The notes beneath the pieces are model-generated. The model ran no database searches, was not told the DNA's origin, and saw only the letters and a list, made by a program, of their open reading frames with translations. The translations under genes were made by a program, and so were the position numbers. Positions 51,927 to 61,068 of a stretch of 64,000 nucleotides of DNA are shown in pieces (the stretch's first letter is position 1; each line of letters opens with the position of its first letter). Source of the stretch: Bacteroidia bacterium (GTDB lineage Bacteria; Bacteroidota; Bacteroidia; Flavobacteriales; Flavobacteriaceae); assembly GCA_030429955.1 (NCBI GenBank), contig JAUIGO010000012.1, positions 1 through 64,000 on the forward strand. The letters are read 5' to 3'.

Positions 51927-52935
51927 TGTACGAACCTATTTACGCATAGGTATGTTCTTTTATTTTAAAAAAGTAGATGTTATAGGTGTAGAGAATGTAC
52001 CAAAAAACAAAGCGGTTTTACTCCTAGGAAATCATCAGAATGCGTTGTTGGATGCTTTACTAATTGCTACCAAATGTGGAAGGTTTTCCTATTTTCTGAC
52101 TCGTGCAGCAGTGTTTAAAAACCCAATGGTGAGTAAATTGCTGAAGAGTTTACAAATGCTTCCTGTCTATCGTATACGTGATGGTTGGAGTAACTTAACA
52201 AACAACAATGCCATTTTTGAAACTTGTACCAAAGTGCTCCACGATAAAGAAGCTGTTGTGATTTTTCCTGAAGGCAGTCACAATTTAGCAAGACGTGTGC
52301 GACCCTTAAGTAAAGGCTTTACACGAATCGTTTTTGATACGCTTGACACCTATCCAGATTTAGATATTCAGTTGGTTCCTGTAGGACTCAATTTTGTAAA
52401 TGCAGCTGGATTTCCTGATAGTGCTGCCATGTATTTTGGAGCACCTATTTCTGCTAAAGATTTTGTTTCTGACAACAGAAATGATGCTGTAGTTCATTTG
52501 AAAGAACGTATTAAAACAGAGTTGTCTGAATTGACTACTCATATTCCTGAAGATAATTATGAAAGTACATTAGAGAGGTTAGATGCTTTAAATGTCAACT
52601 ATTTAGATCCCAAAGCAGTGAATGCTTGCATACAATCCAATTTTAAAAACTGTACAGAACGACCAAAAAGGAATACTCAGTTTGTAAAGTCAGTGTTCAA
52701 AACACTTTTGATTGTTTCAATTTTTATTCCTTTTCTTATTTGGAAATTTTTAGTCAAGCCTAAAATAGACGAACCAGAGTTTATAGCGACATTTCGTTTT
52801 GCAATAGCTTTAACTCTGGTTCCTCTTTATTTAATTTTTTCAATGTTAATTATAACATGGCTTTCATCTTTAACTTTTGGATTAATTTATTTAGCAGCTG
52901 TTTTACTGATAGCCTTATTCGCTGTTAAATTATAA
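51904..52935 (+). CDS. Lysophospholipid acyltransferase family protein (PlsC-like), probable TTG start
   Basis: A 343-residue membrane-associated acyltransferase. NHQNALLDALL contains the catalytic histidine-aspartate pair, TRAAVFKNPMVSKLLKSLQMLPVYRIRDG the second block, and VIFPEGSHNLARRVRPLSKG the substrate-binding FPEGS block. The C-terminus has two or three hydrophobic helices. TTG 51904 is likely because it encodes MKKLWLHSVRTYLRIG, a plausible family N-terminus; the first ATG, 51952, would remove it. The start overlaps the BASS gene. Confidence 0.85.
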   Translation: MKKLWLHSVRTYLRIGMFFYFKKVDVIGVENVPKNKAVLLLGNHQNALLDALLIATKCGRFSYFLTRAAVFKNPMVSKLLKSLQMLPVYRIRDGWSNLTNNNAIFETCTKVLHDKEAVVIFPEGSHNLARRVRPLSKGFTRIVFDTLDTYPDLDIQLVPVGLNFVNAAGFPDSAAMYFGAPISAKDFVSDNRNDAVVHLKERIKTELSELTTHIPEDNYESTLERLDALNVNYLDPKAVNACIQSNFKNCTERPKRNTQFVKSVFKTLLIVSIFIPFLIWKFLVKPKIDEPEFIATFRFAIALTLVPLYLIFSMLIITWLSSLTFGLIYLAAVLLIALFAVKL

Positions 52936-55431
52936 TTCGTCTCTAAAGAAAATAGCATTCATTAACAACTTATTTGTTCCATACCAAAACGCTCTAAAGT
53001 TGGTGTTATCTGTAAATGCAACAACATTTCCACGACCCAAACCTTTAATTTGTAATGGCACAGTGTTGCCAATACTGTCTAAATTTTGCTTAGAGATATA
53101 ACCACTTACAATTGGTCGTTTTGTGTATTGAATTGGGTTGTTATAACTATTCTTATCTGGTTTCATAAAAAGGGTTGTGTTTCTGAACAACGAAATTTTG
53201 TCATTTTTATAACCAAAGTTTATAGGATGTGATCTGTCAGTCTCTGCTTCAAAAATGGCACCACCAATTACTTGGGCACCTCTAAAATCACCTCGCTGTT
53301 CAAAAGAAATATTTTTACCAACCAGTTCCATTTTCTTAAAATCAAGCTTTGCTAATTCTTTGGAGTTTAACCAGTTCAAGGCGCTTTTATAAGCAATCAG
53401 AGTTCCACCATTCTGAACCCATTCTTTCATTTTCTTTGAAGCGCTATCGTCTAATCTTCCACTAGGTACAATAATGGTATTGTATCTGCTTAAATCTGCC
53501 CAACCTATATTTTTGGTGTCAAGTTTGGTTACAGTTATGTCATAGCGTGTATCAAATAAGTGCCAGATTTCTCCTGCATCATAACTAGATATACCATCAC
53601 CAACCAATAAAGCAATTTTTGGAGCTGTTAAAGCTCTAAATTGGTTACTGCCAAGATCAATTCCTTGAGTTAAACCAGTGTTAACCGCATTAAGGGTTAC
53701 ATGGCTTTCTTTAGCTAATTTTATTAAATAGGTATGCAGTTCAGAAGCATTCATTTTTTGATTTTGAACTGGAATCATAATAGTTCCGTAATCATAGCTT
53801 ATACCATTTAAGCTAAAAGGTTGCATGCCAACTTTAGCTCTTAAGTCATCATTAAGTAATTGATTAAGCAGTTTTGGGGTGTAGTATTCGTGCCATTCCA
53901 TGAGGTAAGCATAATTACTCATACCAGAAACACCTCCAGCTTTATGTTGTAAATCGGTCACTTCTGCTCCAGCATTACTAGTTGAAACACCTTCGGCATA
54001 GTCAACATTAAATGCTAATGGAAAGGTCCAAGCAGAAATATCATAAAACAAACTGTCTTGGAAGGTAGTACGCTTTTCAAACATAGCATTAATTAAACGT
54101 GTGTGTTTTTGGTTTTTTGGAACTATGTAACTGTATCCTTTTTTGAAACGTTTTCCATTAGCTGTAAAATCTTCTTTTACTTCATGGAATTTTATTTTAT
54201 GCCGTTTTAATATTTCGGCTAAATGATAGGTTTTAGCAGCATCTTTTTCGTCACCGAACACAATAGCTTTATTAGCTTCTTTAGCTGCTTCATTTCTAGC
54301 ATTTTTAAAGAAGTTGTTTTGATAAGTTAACAATTCTTCTCTCATATTTTGAGCAGCTTCCAATGTTGATAAGGCAGCAGTAAACTGGTTGCGAATAGTA
54401 AATGGGAAGGTCAAGATTCCATTGTCGCTTTCCTGAAGGTGACCTCGAGAGCTGCCTTGTTCAAATAAAATTCCAATACTTCCATTAATATCTGGAAAGG
54501 TTGAACCTTTTCCGTAATAGAAATCATCATAATTCTCTTCGGTGTAGTAAAATGAACCTATTTTATCTAAGGCCTTAGCATGATAGTTTCCAATTTTCGC
54601 TGTTAATTCTTGATTTAATTTTGGGGTAAGGGGATGGGTTCTAGATGGAATTCCAGGTTGGAAAAAGAATGTAGAGTTGGTTCCCATTTCGTGATGGTCT
54701 GTTAATATATTTGGATACCAGTTATGAAAGGTTTCCAATCTTGCACGAGATTCTGGAAGCTGAACTGGCAACCAATCTCTGTTCATATCAAACCAATAGT
54801 GGTTGGTTCGTCCTCCTGGCCATACTTCATCATATTCTCTATCGTTTGGATCTGGATTTAAGTTGATACTCTTATTTGTGTTTGCCCAATAAGCAAAACG
54901 TTGCAAACCATCAGGATTAAAAGAAGGGTCAAACAAGACCACTGTATTGTCAAGCATTTTGTCTATTTCACTTCCTTGAGCAGCCGCTAAATAATAAGCA
55001 GCTAGAAGTCCTGCATTGGCTCCACTTGGTTCATTACCATGAATAGAGAACCCTTGGTAAACCACAATAGGTCTATTGGTAGCATTGGCATCATTATTTT
55101 CTGTGCCTTCCATGTGTGCTTTTTGAATAGTACTTATGTTTTGATGATTTTTTGGTGAGGTTATCGTAAGCAATAAAAGTGGTCTTCCTTCAAACGTAGT
55201 TCCTCTGTTTTCAATGGTAATTCTATCTGAAGCATCAGCTAGAGCGTACATGTATTGTGCAAGCTTATCATGTGTAATGTGCCATTCGCCAACTTGGTGA
55301 CCAACAATACTTTCAGGTGTTGGGATATTTTGGTTGTAGGTGACATTTTGAGGCAAATAATACGATAAATCAATTTTCTCTTGGGCTTGTGCAAAGGTGC
55401 TTATGATTAAGCAGAATAATAGTTTTTTCAT
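52930..55431 (-). CDS. M14-family zinc carboxypeptidase, secreted
   Basis: An 833-residue protein with signal peptide (1-16, ...AQAQ). The peptidase domain (about 45-380) has FSIHGNEPSGANAG, where H131 and E134 bind zinc, and ILTDHHEMGTNSTFFF with the third ligand; FEQGSSRG holds the catalytic glutamate region. The second half (about 430-833) contains an amidotransferase-like domain (IALLVGDGISSYDAGEIWHLFD) as in large Bacteroidetes M14 proteins. It has no obvious C-terminal sorting signal. The gene end overlaps plsC-like by 6 nt. Confidence 0.88.
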   Translation of the reverse strand: MKKLLFCLIISTFAQAQEKIDLSYYLPQNVTYNQNIPTPESIVGHQVGEWHITHDKLAQYMYALADASDRITIENRGTTFEGRPLLLLTITSPKNHQNISTIQKAHMEGTENNDANATNRPIVVYQGFSIHGNEPSGANAGLLAAYYLAAAQGSEIDKMLDNTVVLFDPSFNPDGLQRFAYWANTNKSINLNPDPNDREYDEVWPGGRTNHYWFDMNRDWLPVQLPESRARLETFHNWYPNILTDHHEMGTNSTFFFQPGIPSRTHPLTPKLNQELTAKIGNYHAKALDKIGSFYYTEENYDDFYYGKGSTFPDINGSIGILFEQGSSRGHLQESDNGILTFPFTIRNQFTAALSTLEAAQNMREELLTYQNNFFKNARNEAAKEANKAIVFGDEKDAAKTYHLAEILKRHKIKFHEVKEDFTANGKRFKKGYSYIVPKNQKHTRLINAMFEKRTTFQDSLFYDISAWTFPLAFNVDYAEGVSTSNAGAEVTDLQHKAGGVSGMSNYAYLMEWHEYYTPKLLNQLLNDDLRAKVGMQPFSLNGISYDYGTIMIPVQNQKMNASELHTYLIKLAKESHVTLNAVNTGLTQGIDLGSNQFRALTAPKIALLVGDGISSYDAGEIWHLFDTRYDITVTKLDTKNIGWADLSRYNTIIVPSGRLDDSASKKMKEWVQNGGTLIAYKSALNWLNSKELAKLDFKKMELVGKNISFEQRGDFRGAQVIGGAIFEAETDRSHPINFGYKNDKISLFRNTTLFMKPDKNSYNNPIQYTKRPIVSGYISKQNLDSIGNTVPLQIKGLGRGNVVAFTDNTNFRAFWYGTNKLLMNAIFFRDEL

Positions 55432-55458
55432 GTGTTCGGTTAGTTAAAGTATAAATAT

Positions 55459-55489
55459 AAAAAAACCGATACGTATTTGTATCGGTTTT
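55459..55489 (-). terminator. Intrinsic terminator of the DUF3276 gene
   Basis: CCGATAC (55466-55472) and GTATCGG (55479-55485) pair around a 6-nt loop, extended by A/T pairs. Read on the minus strand the stem is followed by seven T's. It lies between the DUF3276 stop and the M14 gene start. Confidence 0.85.
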
Positions 55490-55514
55490 GTGTTTTTTAA
55501 GACTTTATTAAGAT

Positions 55515-55898
55515 TTATATGTCTTCAAAATTAACATCTGTAAAACTTTCAGGTGAAGTTGTGGCGTTATCTGAAGATTCTGAGTCGTTAAAATCTTCTT
55601 TTTTGAAATCTTTCTGGTGACGTTCGCTAATGACTTCTTCTCCTTTTTCGTCAAAGATATAATCTGTCATTTCAGCTAAAATACTGTTGAACTCAGAGAA
55701 ATCCTCTTTATATAGATAGATTTTGTGTTTTTTGTAATGAAATGAACCATCGTCATTTGTAAATTTTTTACTTTCTGTAACTGTAAGGTAATAATCACCA
55801 GCTTTAGTTGCTCTTACATCAAAAAAATAGGTGCGTCTTCCTGCTCTTAATACCTTCGAAAAAATTTCTTCTTTCTCCATCATATCATTATTGTTCAT
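55515..55898 (-). CDS. DUF3276 family protein (PUR-like nucleic-acid binding)
   Basis: A 127-residue protein. KVLRAGRRTYFFDVRATKAGDYYLTVTESKKF and HKIYLYKEDFSEFNSILAEMTDYI match DUF3276, which has the PUR-alpha fold and, in relatives, binds single-stranded nucleic acid. The C-terminus is acidic and disordered (DFNDSESSDNATTSPES). It is a common single gene in Bacteroidetes; its physiological role is not known. Confidence 0.88.
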   Translation of the reverse strand: MNNNDMMEKEEIFSKVLRAGRRTYFFDVRATKAGDYYLTVTESKKFTNDDGSFHYKKHKIYLYKEDFSEFNSILAEMTDYIFDEKGEEVISERHQKDFKKEDFNDSESSDNATTSPESFTDVNFEDI

Positions 55899-56033
55899 AG
55901 TCGTATTGTTAATGTGTTTTTAAATTTTGAAACTCAAAAATCTAAAAAAAATATATAGCAACCAACTAAATCTATCATTTCTTTTCGCTCTTGGCAATTT
56001 TATGGTTTTAATGCAAAGCGATAATTTCTTGAA

Positions 56034-57794
56034 TTAATTTAGATTTGAACTTTCACTAATTTGATTAAGATAAAGCTCTTTGTAATAACCATCAATATTT
56101 ACAAGTGTGTCATGTGTGCCTTGTTGAATCACTTTTCCATCTTCAAGAACAATAACTTTGTCAGCATTTTTGGCAGAAGAAATCCTGTGACTTACTATGA
56201 TGGTGGTTTTGTCTTTTGATACTTTGGCGAGGTTTTTTAGTATTTTTTCTTCGGTTTCTGTGTCAACTGCAGATAAGCAGTCGTCTAATAAAAGTAATTT
56301 CGGGTTTTTTATTATGGCTCTAGCAATAGAGACACGTTGTTTTTGCCCACCAGAAAGTGTGATGCCTCTTTCTCCAAGAACCGTTTCGTAACCTTTGCCA
56401 AATTTCATTATGTTTTTATGTACAACAGCATTTTTGGCAGCCATTATAACATCGTCGTCTGTAGCGTCAATAAGTCCGAATTTGATGTTGTTTTTAATTG
56501 AATCCGAAAATAAGAAAGCATCTTGAGGTACGTAGCCAATACTTTCTCTCAAACTGTTAAGGTTTATATCAGTTATTTGTTTTTCATCAATGGTAATAGA
56601 GCCTTTGTCTATGTCATAGAGCCTACCAATTAAATCCAAAACCGTAGATTTTCCAGAGCCTGTTTTTCCAAGAATAGCCAATGTTTCACCATGATTTACA
56701 GTAAAACTAACATCTTTAAGTGCTTGTATGTTGGTGTCCTCATAAGTAAAGGATACATTTTTAAATTCAATATCTCCATGAATTTCAGTAGGTAGCTCAA
56801 CCGTATTTTTTATTTGAGGCTCTTCTTTTAAAAACTCATTAATTCTTTTCTGAGAAGCCTCTGCTTGTTGCACAATAGATGTAACCCAACCTAAAATAGC
56901 AACAGGCCAAGTAAGCATATTTACATAGATAATAAATTCTGCAATGGTACCAAAATCTGTAATTTCACCATTAATATATTGCAATCCTCCAATGTAAATT
57001 ACCAGTAGGTTACTCACACCAATAAGTAATATCATCATTGGAAAAAACAATGCTTGCACTTGGGTTAAGTTAATTTGTTTTTGCCTACTCTGATTAGATA
57101 ATTCATGAAAGGCAATGTTGGTTTGCGCTTCAACACCATAAGCCTTTATAACAGAAATACCACTAAATGATTCTTGAGCAAACGTTGAAAGCTTTGATAG
57201 ATATTGTTGTACAATAGTGCTTCGTTTGTGTATTTGCTTGCTTAAGAGGTATATTGTTATTGAGAGTATTGGCAATGGCATGATTGTGTACCAAGCCAAT
57301 GTTGGAGCTTTGTTAAACATATAAAATATAGCCACAATAAATAACGTAATCATGTTCAAGGTGTACATGATTGCTGGCCCAACATACATACGTACTTTAC
57401 CAACATCTTCGCTTATTCTGTTCATTAAATCACCTGTTCTATTTTTCTTATAGAAATTAAGCGAAAGCCTTTGGTATTGTTGATAGACTTCATTTTTCAG
57501 ATCAAATTCAACCAAACGAGATACCTTAATAATGGTTTGTCTCATTAAAAAGGTTAGGATTCCAGCTATTACTGCTGCGCCAATTAAGTAAAGGATATTT
57601 TTTAGCAACTCTGACTTAAACAACGCATCTGAAAGCTCGCCTTGTACATTCTGTGAAATCACTGTAATGGACTTACCAACTAGTCTAGGAGTAAATAGTG
57701 CAAATATTTTTGCTGCTATGGTAATTAACACTCCAAATAAAAGGCTGTATCTATACTTGTAAAAGTACTTGTTAATATGCTGTAATTCTTTCAT
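56034..57794 (-). CDS. ABC exporter, MsbA/MdlB-like (fused permease and ATPase)
   Basis: A 586-residue half-transporter that would act as a dimer. Six membrane helices span residues 15-300 with the coupling region FYKKNRTGDLMNRISEDVGKVR. The ATPase has Walker A AILGKTGSGKSTVLD, Q-loop VPQDAFLFSDSI, signature LSGGQKQRVSIARA, Walker B LLLLDDCLSAVD and switch VSHRISS. The exported substrate (lipid, drug or peptide) cannot be inferred from the sequence. Confidence 0.92.
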   Translation of the reverse strand: MKELQHINKYFYKYRYSLLFGVLITIAAKIFALFTPRLVGKSITVISQNVQGELSDALFKSELLKNILYLIGAAVIAGILTFLMRQTIIKVSRLVEFDLKNEVYQQYQRLSLNFYKKNRTGDLMNRISEDVGKVRMYVGPAIMYTLNMITLFIVAIFYMFNKAPTLAWYTIMPLPILSITIYLLSKQIHKRSTIVQQYLSKLSTFAQESFSGISVIKAYGVEAQTNIAFHELSNQSRQKQINLTQVQALFFPMMILLIGVSNLLVIYIGGLQYINGEITDFGTIAEFIIYVNMLTWPVAILGWVTSIVQQAEASQKRINEFLKEEPQIKNTVELPTEIHGDIEFKNVSFTYEDTNIQALKDVSFTVNHGETLAILGKTGSGKSTVLDLIGRLYDIDKGSITIDEKQITDINLNSLRESIGYVPQDAFLFSDSIKNNIKFGLIDATDDDVIMAAKNAVVHKNIMKFGKGYETVLGERGITLSGGQKQRVSIARAIIKNPKLLLLDDCLSAVDTETEEKILKNLAKVSKDKTTIIVSHRISSAKNADKVIVLEDGKVIQQGTHDTLVNIDGYYKELYLNQISESSNLN

Positions 57795-57853
57795 TTATAA
57801 AATTTAGTCAATATATAACTTGTTAACAGTATCGCAATTTATAATCTATTTTG

Positions 57854-57884
57854 TTGTAAATACTCTAATAATCTGTTAATTTTG
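57854..57884 (+). promoter_or_regulatory. Promoter of leucine dehydrogenase gene
   Basis: TTG (57854-57856) and TAATTTTG (57877-57884, perfect TANNTTTG) are 20 nt apart, the best match to the Bacteroidetes consensus in this window. The leader before ATG 57941 would be about 50 nt. Confidence 0.7.
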
Positions 57885-57940
57885 CACGCTGTTATTGGAC
57901 GATTCCTAATAAACAAAACTATTCAAATACCATATTTTAA

Positions 57941-59041
57941 ATGACATTAGACGTTATTAAAGCCGCTGAAATAAAAAAAGCTGATCCAGTTTTTGGACAA
58001 CTTTCTTTTGATAATCACGAACAGGTTGTTTTTTGCAACGACAAAGATACAGGTTTAAAGGCAATAATTGGAATACATAATACGGTTTTAGGACCAGCTT
58101 TAGGTGGTACCAGAATGTGGAATTATGCCAATGAATGGGAGGCTTTAAATGATGTATTAAGACTGTCTAGAGGAATGACCTTCAAAGCAGCCATTACTGG
58201 ACTAAATTTAGGTGGAGGAAAGGCCGTTATTATAGGTGATGCCAAAACTCAAAAAACACCAGAGTTAATGAAAAAATTTGGTGAATTTGTGCACTCCCTA
58301 AGTGGGAAGTATATAACTGCTGAAGATGTAGGTATGGAAACTGCCGACATGGATTTGGTACGTGAAGTGACACCTTATGTTACAGGAATATCTGAAGACA
58401 AAGGAGGTGCAGGAAACCCTTCGCCAATAACTGCTTATGGTGTTTATATGGGAATGAAAGCCGCAGCAAAATTTAAATTTGGAAGTGATATTTTAGAAGA
58501 TAAAGTAGTTTATGTTCAAGGTATTGGCCATGTTGGCGAATCATTGGTTGAACACTTAACCAACGAAGGTGCAAAGGTTGTAATTGCTGATATTAATCCA
58601 GAAAGGTTAAGTGAAGTAAGCCAGAAATATGGTGCTACCATTTATACAGGAAATGATATCTATTCAGAGAAAATGGATATTTATTCGCCTTGTGCATTGG
58701 GAGCTACCATAAACGACGAAACCATTTATAAGATAAAAGCTCAGATAATTGCTGGCGCAGCAAACAACCAATTGGCTACCGAAGATAAACATGGAGCAAT
58801 TTTACAAGAAAGAGGCGTTGTATACGCACCAGATTTCTTAATTAATGCAGGAGGTATTATTAACGTTTATGCAGAGCTTGAAGGATATGATAAGCAAGAA
58901 ATAATGCGTAAAACAGAAAATATATACAATACTACCATTGAAATATTAGAAAGTGCTGCTAAAAATGGCATCACCACTAATCATGCAGCGGTTAATATTG
59001 CTAAGAATAGAATAGAAGAGCGAAAAAAAGCCAATTCTTAA
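57941..59041 (+). CDS. Leucine/branched-chain amino-acid dehydrogenase
   Basis: A 366-residue NAD-dependent enzyme that deaminates leucine, valine and isoleucine to the 2-keto acids. GPALGGTRMW and GMTFKAAITGLNLGGGKAVI carry the substrate lysine of the Glu/Leu/Phe dehydrogenase family; TAEDVGMETADMD the catalytic aspartate; VYVQGIGHVGESLVEHL the NAD-binding glycine motif (GxGxxG), ending in VIADINPERL; and AGAANNQL near the end. Leucine dehydrogenase is favoured over glutamate dehydrogenase by the length. Confidence 0.93.
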   Translation: MTLDVIKAAEIKKADPVFGQLSFDNHEQVVFCNDKDTGLKAIIGIHNTVLGPALGGTRMWNYANEWEALNDVLRLSRGMTFKAAITGLNLGGGKAVIIGDAKTQKTPELMKKFGEFVHSLSGKYITAEDVGMETADMDLVREVTPYVTGISEDKGGAGNPSPITAYGVYMGMKAAAKFKFGSDILEDKVVYVQGIGHVGESLVEHLTNEGAKVVIADINPERLSEVSQKYGATIYTGNDIYSEKMDIYSPCALGATINDETIYKIKAQIIAGAANNQLATEDKHGAILQERGVVYAPDFLINAGGIINVYAELEGYDKQEIMRKTENIYNTTIEILESAAKNGITTNHAAVNIAKNRIEERKKANS

Positions 59042-59060
59042 TAAAATATAAAAATAATCT

Positions 59061-59097
59061 TATTTTTGCAAGGCGAAAGACGAACGTTTTTCGCCTT
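59061..59097 (+). promoter_or_regulatory. nusB promoter box followed by a strong leader hairpin
   Basis: TATTTTTG (59061-59068) is a perfect TANNTTTG match. It is followed at once by AAGGCGAAA (59070-59078) and TTTCGCCTT (59089-59097), which form a 9-bp stem; the loop adds ACG/CGT. The hairpin would be at the very 5' end of the nusB transcript. It has no T-run, so it is a poor terminator for the preceding gene. Confidence 0.5.
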
Positions 59098-59125
59098 AAT
59101 AATTGGATTCATAAAGTTCTTTAAT

Positions 59126-60070
59126 ATGCTTAATAGACGACACATTCGTATCAAAGTAATGCAAATTATATATGCCTTTAATGGCAATGAAAGTGATGAC
59201 TTACAAAAAAACGAACGGTTTTTGCTAAAAAGCATTGATAGTATGTTAGATCTGTACTTTATTCTTATCTCTCTTTTGATAGAAGTTCAAAAAAAAGCAG
59301 AATCTCACCTTGATAAATCTCAGAAAAAGCACTTAGCAACTTCAGAAGATAAAAATCCCAATAAAAAATTTATTAATAACGAAGTATTACTTCAGCTCAA
59401 GAACAATGCGCTAATAAAGGAATCGTTAGAAAAACGAAAAATCAATAATTGGGACCTTGATAGTGAATATGTAGACGTTATTTTTAAAGCTTTAATGTCT
59501 AGTGAGTTGTATAAGGACTATATGGCAACCAAGACATCTACATTTAAAGAAGATAAACTCTTTGTTGTTGATTTTTTTAAAGAAATAGTTGCTCCAAATG
59601 AAAAGTTGTATGATTATCTGGAAGATAAAAACATTACTTGGGTTGATGATTTACCAGTTGTAAATACAGCAATAGTAAAGCTTTTGAGAAAGAATAAAGC
59701 GACTTCTAGCGAAAGTCATTTTATACCAAAACTGATAAAAGACGATGATGATAAAGCATTTGCAGTAGAGCTTTTAAAGAAAACCATCCTAAATTTATCT
59801 GCATTTTCTGAAGAAATCCAAGAAAAGACCCAAAACTGGGACAAAGACCGCATAGCCAACATAGATTTTGTGCTATTGCAAATGGCAATTTGTGAGTTTC
59901 AGAAGTTTCCTTCAATTCCTGTAAAGGTTACCATTAATGAGTATATTGAGGTTGCAAAAGAGTATTCAACACCTAAAAGCAGCGTATTTATTAATGGCGT
60001 TTTAGACAAGCTTGTAAAGGAATATAATGATAAAGGAACGTTAAATAAAATAGGAAGAGGATTGATGTAA
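59126..60070 (+). CDS. nusB: Transcription antitermination protein NusB, long form
   Basis: NusB joins NusE (S10) and boxA RNA in rRNA antitermination. MLNRRHIRIKVMQIIYAF is the N-terminal NusB helix, and the C-terminal part has DKDRIANIDFVLLQMAICEF, PSIPVKVTINEYIEVAKEYSTPKSSVFINGVLDKLV, the diagnostic end of the family. At 314 residues it is about twice the E. coli length: a 170-residue insertion of charged helices lies between, as in Bacteroidetes homologues. ATG 59126 was chosen because the upstream extension is non-homologous. Confidence 0.92.
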   Translation: MLNRRHIRIKVMQIIYAFNGNESDDLQKNERFLLKSIDSMLDLYFILISLLIEVQKKAESHLDKSQKKHLATSEDKNPNKKFINNEVLLQLKNNALIKESLEKRKINNWDLDSEYVDVIFKALMSSELYKDYMATKTSTFKEDKLFVVDFFKEIVAPNEKLYDYLEDKNITWVDDLPVVNTAIVKLLRKNKATSSESHFIPKLIKDDDDKAFAVELLKKTILNLSAFSEEIQEKTQNWDKDRIANIDFVLLQMAICEFQKFPSIPVKVTINEYIEVAKEYSTPKSSVFINGVLDKLVKEYNDKGTLNKIGRGLM

Positions 60071-60090
60071 TTTTTTTTTTATTACATTTA
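60062..60090 (+). promoter_or_regulatory. Candidate promoter of DUF1573 gene
   Basis: TTG (60062-60064) and TACATTTA (60083-60090, one mismatch to TANNTTTG) are 18 nt apart, partly inside the end of nusB. Confidence 0.3.
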
Positions 60091-60163
60091 TACCCTGAAA
60101 ATAACCGAAATTTAAATAATAACCCAAATGTTTGTCTTTGATAAACGACTAAAAATGAATGAC

Positions 60164-60700
60164 ATGAAAAAAATAATTTTAGGATTATCTGCATTATGTA
60201 TGGTTGTCTTTACCTCTTGTAAAGAAGATGCAACTACAAAAATTAAGTCTGAAAACATTACGCAGGCAGCTGATAGAGATGCTGTAAATGTTGACTTCCC
60301 TGTTCTTACTTTTGATAAGTCTGAGCACGATTTTGGTGAGATTGAAGATGGTACACCAGTTGAAACAGTGTTTTCTTACACAAATACTGGTAAAGCGCCA
60401 TTGGTAATTACAGATATTAAAAGTACCTGTGGTTGTACTGTACCAGAAGATTGGAGTAAAGAACCTTTAGCTCCAGGAGCTTCTGCGCAATTTACTGTTA
60501 AGTTTAATGGTAAAGGAAATGGTAACACATCAAAAACAGTTACTGTTACTTCAAACACTGAGTCTGGAAAAGAAACTGTTAAAATTAAAGCTTTTGTAAA
60601 AAATGGTGCTACACCATCAATGCAAGCTTTACCAGCAGGATCTACTCAGCCAGTTAAGACTAGTACACAGCCAGGTCACGAAGGTCATAATCACAACTAA
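60164..60700 (+). CDS. DUF1573 lipoprotein
   Basis: A lipoprotein of about 178 residues. The signal MKKIILGLSALCMVVFTSC has the lipobox VFTSC (C19). FDKSEHDFGEIEDGTPVETVFSYTNTGKAPLVI begins the Ig-like DUF1573 domain, which has STCGCTVPEDW as its hallmark cysteines. The tail is histidine-rich (QPGHEGHNHN). ATG 60164 is preferred since it places the signal at the N-terminus; an upstream ATG at 60155 or 60128 is possible. The role of the family is unknown. It is followed 9 nt later by yajC. Confidence 0.87.
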   Translation: MKKIILGLSALCMVVFTSCKEDATTKIKSENITQAADRDAVNVDFPVLTFDKSEHDFGEIEDGTPVETVFSYTNTGKAPLVITDIKSTCGCTVPEDWSKEPLAPGASAQFTVKFNGKGNGNTSKTVTVTSNTESGKETVKIKAFVKNGATPSMQALPAGSTQPVKTSTQPGHEGHNHN

Positions 60701-60709
60701 TACTATTTA

Positions 60710-60994
60710 ATGGAAGGATTAGGACAATTTGCGCCTTTTATTTTAATGTTTGCTGTTGTGTATTTCTTTATGATTGCACCACAAATGAAACGTGCTAAAC
60801 AAGAAAAGAAATTTGCAGCCGAACTAAAAAGAGGTGACAATGTGATTACCAAAAGCGGAATGCATGGCAAAATATTTGAACTTACAGATCAGGCTTGTGT
60901 AATAGAAACTCAAGCTGGAAAAATTAAATTTGAACGTTCAGCCATTTCAATGGAGATGAGCAAAAAGCTAAATGCACCAGCTGTAAAAAAATAA
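60710..60994 (+). CDS. yajC: Preprotein translocase subunit YajC
   Basis: A 94-residue protein with one membrane helix near the N-terminus (FAPFILMFAVVYFFMIAPQMKRAKQEKKF) and a cytoplasmic domain (LKRGDNVITKSGMHGKIFELTDQACVIET) typical of YajC, the small partner of SecDF. It is the second gene of a pair with the DUF1573 lipoprotein, an arrangement frequent in Bacteroidetes. Confidence 0.94.
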   Translation: MEGLGQFAPFILMFAVVYFFMIAPQMKRAKQEKKFAAELKRGDNVITKSGMHGKIFELTDQACVIETQAGKIKFERSAISMEMSKKLNAPAVKK

Positions 60995-61011
60995 TAAACA
61001 CACTTTATTAT

Positions 61012-61050
61012 AAAAAAAGCTTCAAAGGATTATTCTTTTGAAGCTTTTTT
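61012..61050. terminator. Bidirectional intrinsic terminator
   Basis: AAAAAAGCTTCAAA (61013-61026) pairs with TTTGAAGCTTTTTT (61037-61050) around a 10-nt loop, with runs of A and T on either side. It lies between the convergent yajC and YdeI-like genes. Confidence 0.88.
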
Positions 61051-61068
61051 AGTTTTGTCATCAGTCAT

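Noticed and set aside
59070-59097. Terminator of leucine dehydrogenase
   Set aside because: The stem is strong but no T-run follows on the plus strand, and it sits right after the nusB -7 box.
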